Source: Lanius collurio
Lineage: Eukaryota > Chordata > Aves > Passeriformes > Laniidae
Assembly: GCA_020086605.1 (NCBI GenBank)
Contig: JACBWW010000093.1
Coordinates: 912,218-976,217 of the forward strand
DNA: 64,000 bases
Reading direction: 5' to 3'
Positions 58,443 through 64,000 of the stretch are shown here, piece by piece. The notes under the pieces were generated by a model. That model saw only the letters and a program-made list of their open reading frames with translations, was not told the origin of the DNA and searched no databases. The position numbers and the translations under genes were made by a program. The stretch's first letter is position 1, and each line of letters begins with the position of its first letter.

Positions 58443-59033
58443 TGTGCTGCTTTTGGCTGGGGTGGAGTCAACTGCCTTCATAGTGGCTGGTGTGGGGCTG
58501 TGTTTTGGATTTGTGCTGAACACAGGGTTGATAATACAGAGATGTTTTTGTTATTGCTGAGTGGGGCTTACACAGGGCCAAGGCCTTTTCTGTTTTTTGT
58601 AAGGCCGTGCTGGGAAAGAAGTTGGGGGTGCATGGGAGGCTGGGACGAGGCATGGCCAGGACAGGTGATCCAACCTGACCAGAGGGGTATTCCACATGAC
58701 ATCATGCTCAGTATATAAAGCTGGAGGGAAGAAGGAGGAGGGGGGGGAGCATTTGGAGTGATGCTGCTTGTCTTCCCAAGTTGCTGTTCCATGGGATGGG
58801 GCCCTGCTCTCCTGGAGGTGTTGAATACCTGCCTGCCCATGGGAAGCAGTGAATTAATTCTGTTTTTCTTGCTTGTGTGTGTGGCTTTTGGTTTCCCTAT
58901 TGAACTGTCTTTATGTCAACCCACAAGTTCTCCAGCTTTTACCCTTCCAATTCTCTCTCTGATAGCGCTGGTAGGGGAGTGAGTGAGCGGCTGTGAGGGG
59001 TTTGGCTGCTGGCTGGAGTTAAACCATGACAGA
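58443..59033 (+). mobile_element. Solo LTR of an avian ERVL-type element
   Basis: Starts TGTGCTGCTTTTGGCTGG and ends TTAAACCATGACA. Flanks AAGAT (58,438-58,442) and GAGAT (59,034-59,038) differ by one base, consistent with a 5-bp target-site duplication. The order of motifs (GGGGCTGTGTTTTGGATTTG, TGACATCATGCTCAGTATATAAAG, CTGCCCATGGGAAGCAGTGAA, ATTGAACTGTC) matches, from memory, a widespread avian ERVL LTR. A TATA box is intact. The polyadenylation signal appears as TATTGAAC rather than TATTAAAC. The plus frame at 58,284-58,718 across it is not a gene, and no internal retroviral sequence adjoins. Confidence 0.8.
58712..58718 (+). promoter_or_regulatory. TATA box of LTR
   Basis: TATATAAAG follows a CRE-like TGACATCA at 58,698-58,705 and the word ATGCTCAG. 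The spacing to the expected polyadenylation region (about 58,900) fits an LTR U3-R structure. It may be an inactive relic. Confidence 0.6.
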
Positions 59034-59041
59034 GATGTATA

Positions 59042-59330
59042 AATCATAGAAGCATAGAACAGTTTGGTTTGGGAAAGGACCTTAAAGCTCATCGAGTCCC
59101 ACCCCCTGCCATGGGCAGGGACACCTTCCACTACACCAGGTTGCTTCAATCCCTGTCCAACCTGTCCTTGGACACTTCCAGGGATGGGGCAGCCACAGCT
59201 GCTCTGGGCACCCTGTGCCAGGGCCTCCCTACTCTCACAGGGAAGAATTCCTTCCTAATATGCATTCTAAATCTACCTTCTCTCAGCTTAAAGCCATCCC
59301 CCTTTGTCCTGCCACTCCACCATTACTTGA
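59042..59330 (-). mobile_element. CR1 LINE 3' fragment, minus strand, abutting an LTR
   Basis: Reversed tail AATCATAGAAGCATAGAACAG is followed by GGACCTTAAAGCTCATCGAG, CCCCTGCCATGGGCAGGGACA, GATGGGGCAGCCACAGC and AGGGAAGAATTCCTTCC, among the best preserved CR1 pieces here. It starts eight bases after the ERVL-type LTR ends. Confidence 0.93.
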
Positions 59331-61816
59331 TTGAACATTCTCCACGGGATGTCACTTCCCAGTTTGTTACAGGCCCTCTGCCCTTTCCCCAAAAGCATCT
59401 GGCAGCTGCAACAGGACACAGTGAAGGGCAGGATGGTCTCATGCTGCAGCCTGACCTTAAAATAGTTTCTCTGCTTCCTTAGAGGATGGCACCAAGGTCA
59501 AGAGGGGTACAGGACCCCCAAAACCCAACAGATCACCCAGCACAAGACTTGAAAAAAAACATGTTTTCAAAACCCAAGGATTTTTTCCTTCCAGAGAACA
59601 GCTTCACATGAAACTCCACAGCTACATCTCTCATTCTCCGTGTTTTATTTCTACAGAGAAAAGAAAAAAAGCAGCATGACAAGGAATCACCAGCAATCAC
59701 TGTCTCCAGTGTGGTGAACACCAGACCAGTACGTGTCCTGGGAAATGCATCTCCCTCCCGGGTAGTACATAGGTGTTGCTAACACTGCAATTTGCTCTGC
59801 TGTGCACATCTCATCCATCAAGATGGAACTGGAGGGGGGGGGGATGTGAGTTATTACCTCCTCATAATGATATGGGAGATGCTCAATGGGCTCTGTAAAG
59901 CTGCAGCTCTGTCGCTGGGTGTGTGCTGCTGGCAGGACTCTGCGGAGGATACGTTCACACAGGATCTTGCTGGGCAGAAAGGCAGGAGAGATGGCCCCAA
60001 ACAGGACAGGTGAGCCCGAATCACCCCTGATGTAACATCTACACTGTCCTCTTTCAGCTGTGACAACAGTCCATTAACAGGGACCAAAGGGATCGCAGCA
60101 AACAGGCCCCATGCTCTTGTTCTGCTCTGGCTGAGCTGCCTCTGCCCTAGGACAGAGTTAGAAATAAAGCAACTTCTCCTCAAGCCTGGCTGAACCTTTG
60201 CCCTCCTTCCAGAGTTTTTCAGGAACAAAGAGAGATCAGCTTCTCCACAGCACTCCCTGCAGATATTGGCTCACACATAAAGGCCAGGACACCTGTAAAG
60301 CATTGTCTGGACAACTTATTTCCCACTCCAGAGCACTCCCACAGCCCGTGCAGGATTTCCACAGCTCCCAGCCCCCACAAAGTCAGAAAACAGGGAATAG
60401 CTTCCAACTTCACCAGCCTGTGGAACAAAATCCACTGTTTTCCTCGCAACACATCTATTCTGAAACCACATAGGTGCTTGTTCTGTCATTATCCCCATGC
60501 TCATCCAGAGTGCCCCGCAGTGTCCAGGCAGGCATGAGATGGGCTCCAGCAGTTCCCCCTCCGGCCTTTCTCCTCCTGGCCAAGGGGCATCCCAGATTTT
60601 TCACCTCTTCACCCCACAAGAGGTACATTTTACCCTCTCCACAGGAGGCCAAGACGCAGTTTCAGACTCTTTAAACAGTGATATTCAGGATTTGGAGGTG
60701 ACCTATCCGGGGCTTGGAGTTTTCCTTCAGCCTGGCAGTGGCTCAAGATTTCTCTACAGCTGACAGTCCAGGAGCCGGGGAAGGCCTGGGAAGGCTCAGA
60801 GGAGCTTCCACAAAGGTGTTGAGGCACCTGGGCACTAGCACTAATCCTCAAGGCCTTGAGCACCATCTCCTGGTCATTCATGGATTTAGTGGCAACTTAA
60901 CCTCATGCTTCCTCCATGTCACCATCCCTGCAAAGCTTAAGGGGACAAACCGTACGTGGGAGCCCTTCAAGACACGTGCAGCCATTCAGCAGGGTCACTC
61001 ATACACTTGCTGCCACACACACAAAATGCCATGAGCTTCCGCAGCCTCACTCCTGGGAGCTCTGCTGCTCTCTTCCTCCTTCCAAGTTTTAACGAGAACA
61101 AACTCTCACACTGGCACAACCACCTTGGCACACTCCTGTGCCACCCTCTCTGCCTGGTGGCACTGAGCAGCCAGTGCAAGATGCTTCTGGAAAGCTCCAA
61201 TCCGTTCTCCTCCTGTGCTGCCGTGGCTCTGGGCAGCAGGATACAACAGGCACTGCTCACGGTGGGGTCCCGAGCTCCAGGATCCAGCGGGATCACCACT
61301 CTGTGTGTAAATATCACAGTGGCAGAGTTCAACCTTTAGGCACGAGGAAAAGGAAGATAAATGCTACCAGTCCCCTCAGAGCCACAGGAACCCTCCATCT
61401 AGCTAATTGCACTTCATAATGGATTCAGCAAGCCATTAATTATCAGATTATATTTTAGGAAGCTGCAGATAAAAAAGCTTTATGAAATTTAGTCTTAAAG
61501 GAACTGGTGTGTGCAATGAAGCTGTTGCATCATGCTGCTACCAGAAAAGCAAACTTTACAGTAGGTACTGAGTGCATTTTACAAGGCAATGCCCCACGTG
61601 CCAGGGGAAGGTTCACATGCAGTCACAGCACCTATCCCACACTCCAACACCTTCATTAATGCCACGCCACAAAGGACACTGGCACGCAGGCACAGCTCCT
61701 ACCCTTTTTTCAGCATGAACCTGGTGAATTAGAGGGTGGTGGCAGATCTCAGGGCTGTTTGCTTGCAGAGAGGATGGATATGCCCAGACCTCCCTGGGAC
61801 CCTTCTTCCTAACAGA
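59331..61816. other. Unique non-coding sequence
   Basis: No gene or repeat was recognised. A 10-G run lies near 59,834-59,843. An AT-rich stretch (CATTAATTATCAGATTATATTTTAGG, split by other words) lies at 61,400-61,500. Frames at 60,956-61,339 on both strands overlap and have no domain. Confidence 0.5.
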
Positions 61817-62301
61817 CACCCTGTTATGAATGAGTGTGGAAAGTTGGCTGTTGTAGTCCTCTATGATAAGAGTGTTTCTCTGTTAATTGCCTGTTGAATA
61901 ATTAATAGTTGATTAATTGTAAGACTTGCTGTTAAGTCTGTTAAGCATTTAAGTGTTTCTCCTGTTTTGTGTGTCACTGTTAAATGTGTAAGTTCATTAA
62001 TTTTTAGGGAATGGGGATTAATTAGGCCTGGTGTTAGACCCGCTTTACGTACTAGCAACAGATCTTGATGCGATTGACAGGAGTAGAAAGGTGGAACGAT
62101 CTAGAAGAAAAGTGTCATCTAGCATTAGCATAAGAGGAGGCACTCAGGACCTGGATTGGGGTAAGACCTACCCAATCACTCAGTGCACTGACCCCACTCC
62201 ATTCAGAAGAACCAATCATCTAGACAAGGAGCCAACACACACCAATCAAAATACATCCAGGGGGAGGACTCTCAGAAAGAGGGTGGTGGTCTTGGGAGGG
62301 G

Positions 62302-62308
62302 TATAAAA
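62302..62308 (+). promoter_or_regulatory. TATA box of LTR
   Basis: GGGGTATAAAAAGTGAC lies in the expected place, about 140 bases before AATAAA, defining a likely transcription start near 62,330. Activity is unknown. Confidence 0.65.
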
Positions 62309-62442
62309 AGTGACTCCCTCAACAACTCTAGGTCTCTAACCAGTTGACCAGGGTCTGGCAGTCATTGTGGGGGAGGTCCTGCTCCCTAGGGCTAGGCCAA
62401 TCACCTGATAGGAACCTTAATTGCTCTGTTATTGTTTCTGCT

Positions 62443-62448
62443 AATAAA
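62443..62448 (+). terminator. Polyadenylation signal of LTR
   Basis: AATAAA in CTGCTAATAAAACTTCC. Its position after the TATA box and about 50 bases before the LTR end fits the R/U5 junction. Confidence 0.65.
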
Positions 62449-62501
62449 ACTTCCACAGCAGAGTTAAATTGGCTAGTGTTTTACCCACTTGCTTCACACT
62501 C

Positions 62502-64000
62502 ACAGCAAAAACATGGGTGGGATCAGATGTGTGTGGCACAAGGTGCCATCCAAACAGTGCTGAAGTAATTTAGCACAACTCCCAGGAAGTCTCTGCTGCA
62601 GAAGAGAGGCCCAAAACTCAGCTCTCCAGCTGTGTGCTGGAAGAGTTCTCCAGCTGCACAACAAAACAGGTGAGAGCAGAAGGAACAAAGCAGCCCTTAC
62701 ATCTTGCAGAAGAAGGTACCTGTGAGCATATCATTGATTCAGCCATAAAAATCTCAATCCTTAAATAGTCAGGACAGCTTTTTTTGGTTTCCCATATGCA
62801 TAAGCCCCAGCTTTGTCCTGTACCAGTCCTCTCCCCTCTGTTCAGAGCAGCAGGGGATCACACCTGATTCCCGTCTTTTCCTCTGCTGCTTTGTTTCTCA
62901 TGTGTTGGGAGTCTACCAGTGGCTGACTGCAAGGAGACTTCCCAGGCAGTGAATGAACCTCTCCTGTCCTGTGGTCATGCGTGCTTGCTGCAAGCCTGAG
63001 ATTGCTTTCCCAAAGAAACCCTGGATCTCCCAGTTGAAGCAGCACACTGAGTTCCTGAACAAGCCTAGTGGATACCAGGTGCCAGGCACAGGCACCCTCC
63101 ACTGTCCCTCACTCGATTTCTTTACAAATCAAAGTGACTGTCATCAAACAAGTCCTCCACAGTCACTGCCACCAGCTCAGAGCCAGTTTGGCTCACTTGG
63201 GATTTGGGCAACACCACAAGTTTGGCATCACCAAAACAGATGATGTGCTCTGCTGCTCCTTGCTCCAATGTCTGAGTCACCTGTGTAGAAAGAAGATGAC
63301 CCAAGCGTCAGACATGTACAGTACCACTTTTCCCTGGATCCCTTTGCTGCCCACACCTTTCCCAGCCCCAGCTCAGGTAATAATATTTAGCTTCACACCA
63401 CATGTCTGCAATTACAACAGGCATGAGACTAATGGGAAACACCAAACCACATACACCAGTGATGCAAAAGAAGACAGGAGAGTAATTTAAATATTTCTCT
63501 CCACAAAATTGCTATAATTTAAGTCCACAAGCAGTCGTAGACAGTAAACACTCTGTGATTATCCTCTGCAGGAATGCCATCCCAGGGAATCTTGCACACT
63601 GGGCTCCCTCATCCAAGGAACTCATCTCGATGGATGAGATAGTGAGGAGTCTGGGTTCAACAAAGCAGCCTCTAACAAAGCAGCTGCAGTCTCACGGGGT
63701 GTCATCAAGGTGTTAACACCCCCTGAGGCACCTCCACACACACAGCCAATCCTCCTCCTCAGCTCCTTAAAGTCATGACTGAGCTGCTTCCCCTCCAGCA
63801 AACTCACTTCATGCCAGCACAGAAATCCCGCAGTACTGTGGGCTGGGGGTTTGCATCATGGACCCCTCTAAGAATGGGAAATCAGGGAGCAGAAAAGGTG
63901 ACAGGGCCCAGAGGGTGTATTTGGGAAGAATAAGAGGGTGGGAGGGGAGGATGGAGGAACAACCGCAGTGGCTGTGACACAAAACAGTCCTTATCTGCAC
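62502..64000. other. Unique non-coding sequence
   Basis: No gene or repeat was recognised up to the window end. Frames are short. An open frame on the minus strand runs off the window edge (63,809-64,000) but shows no domain. Confidence 0.5.

Larger units (their letters stand above)
61822..62496 (+). mobile_element. Solo LTR candidate of an endogenous retrovirus
   Basis: Starts TGTTATGAATGAG and ends ACTTGCTTCA. CACCC (61,817-61,821) and CACTC (62,497-62,501) flank it as a one-mismatch 5-bp duplication. Inside, in the right order and spacing, are CCAAT boxes (62,172 and 62,210 region), a TATA box (62,302-62,308) and AATAAA (62,443-62,448), leaving about 50 bases for U5. The 675-base length is usual for an LTR. 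No gag, pol or env sequence lies beside it, so it is a solo LTR. The family was not named. Confidence 0.72.

Overview
The window is vertebrate nuclear DNA, most likely from a bird and probably a songbird (passerine). The evidence is about sixteen CR1 LINE fragments, many showing the 3' signature of that family (a conserved 'ccatgggcaggg' core and an (ATTCTATG)n-like tail), and several LTR pieces of the avian endogenous-retrovirus type. No prokaryotic gene organisation, operons, rRNA, tRNA or CRISPR arrays were seen. The species assignment is inference from repeat content.

The sequence is almost entirely non-coding: intergenic or intronic DNA of moderate GC with two GC/CpG-rich zones. No complete protein-coding gene could be supported. 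The long open frames lie in GC-rich, repeat-derived or simple-repeat DNA and look like chance frames. The best candidate for real coding sequence is one short minus-strand exon at 13,644-13,728. It has a strong start context, a signal-peptide-like hydrophobic stretch and a phase-1 GT donor, and it lies downstream of a CpG-rich stretch (to about 14,160) that could be its promoter. The gene was not recognised. A second CpG-rich island at 25,900-26,400 has no recognised transcript.

Layout: 1-11.5 kb is mostly unique sequence with one clear minus-strand LTR (869-1,391), one weak LTR candidate (4,215-4,538), AT-rich and A-rich tracts and a diverged repeat pair (7.7 and 8.6 kb). 11.5-14.2 kb is the GC-rich zone with the candidate first exon. 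14.2-26 kb is unique DNA with two CR1 fragments. 26.7-29.9 kb is a dense CR1 cluster that includes the longest copy, with remains of the reverse-transcriptase frame and an internal deletion, and a pentanucleotide microsatellite fused to a CR1 tail. 30-40 kb is unique sequence with scattered CR1 pieces, a 17-bp minisatellite and an enhancer-like AT-rich block. 40.2-40.76 kb is a striking array of CACAGC/CACAGT hexamers with a 120-bp higher-order duplication. 41-52 kb holds more CR1 copies and two blocks with homeodomain-type motifs (48.8 and 49.8 kb). 52-62.5 kb holds three solo-LTR candidates (52.2, 58.4 and 61.8 kb), each with a one-mismatch candidate target-site duplication, and one CR1 abutting the second LTR. 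No retroviral internal genes were seen beside any LTR.

The genes therefore do not form a pathway. The content is a repeat landscape plus possible regulatory DNA. No previously undescribed gene system is evident. The observations most worth checking are the candidate signal-peptide exon, the hexamer array, the CR1-tail microsatellite and the enhancer-like blocks.
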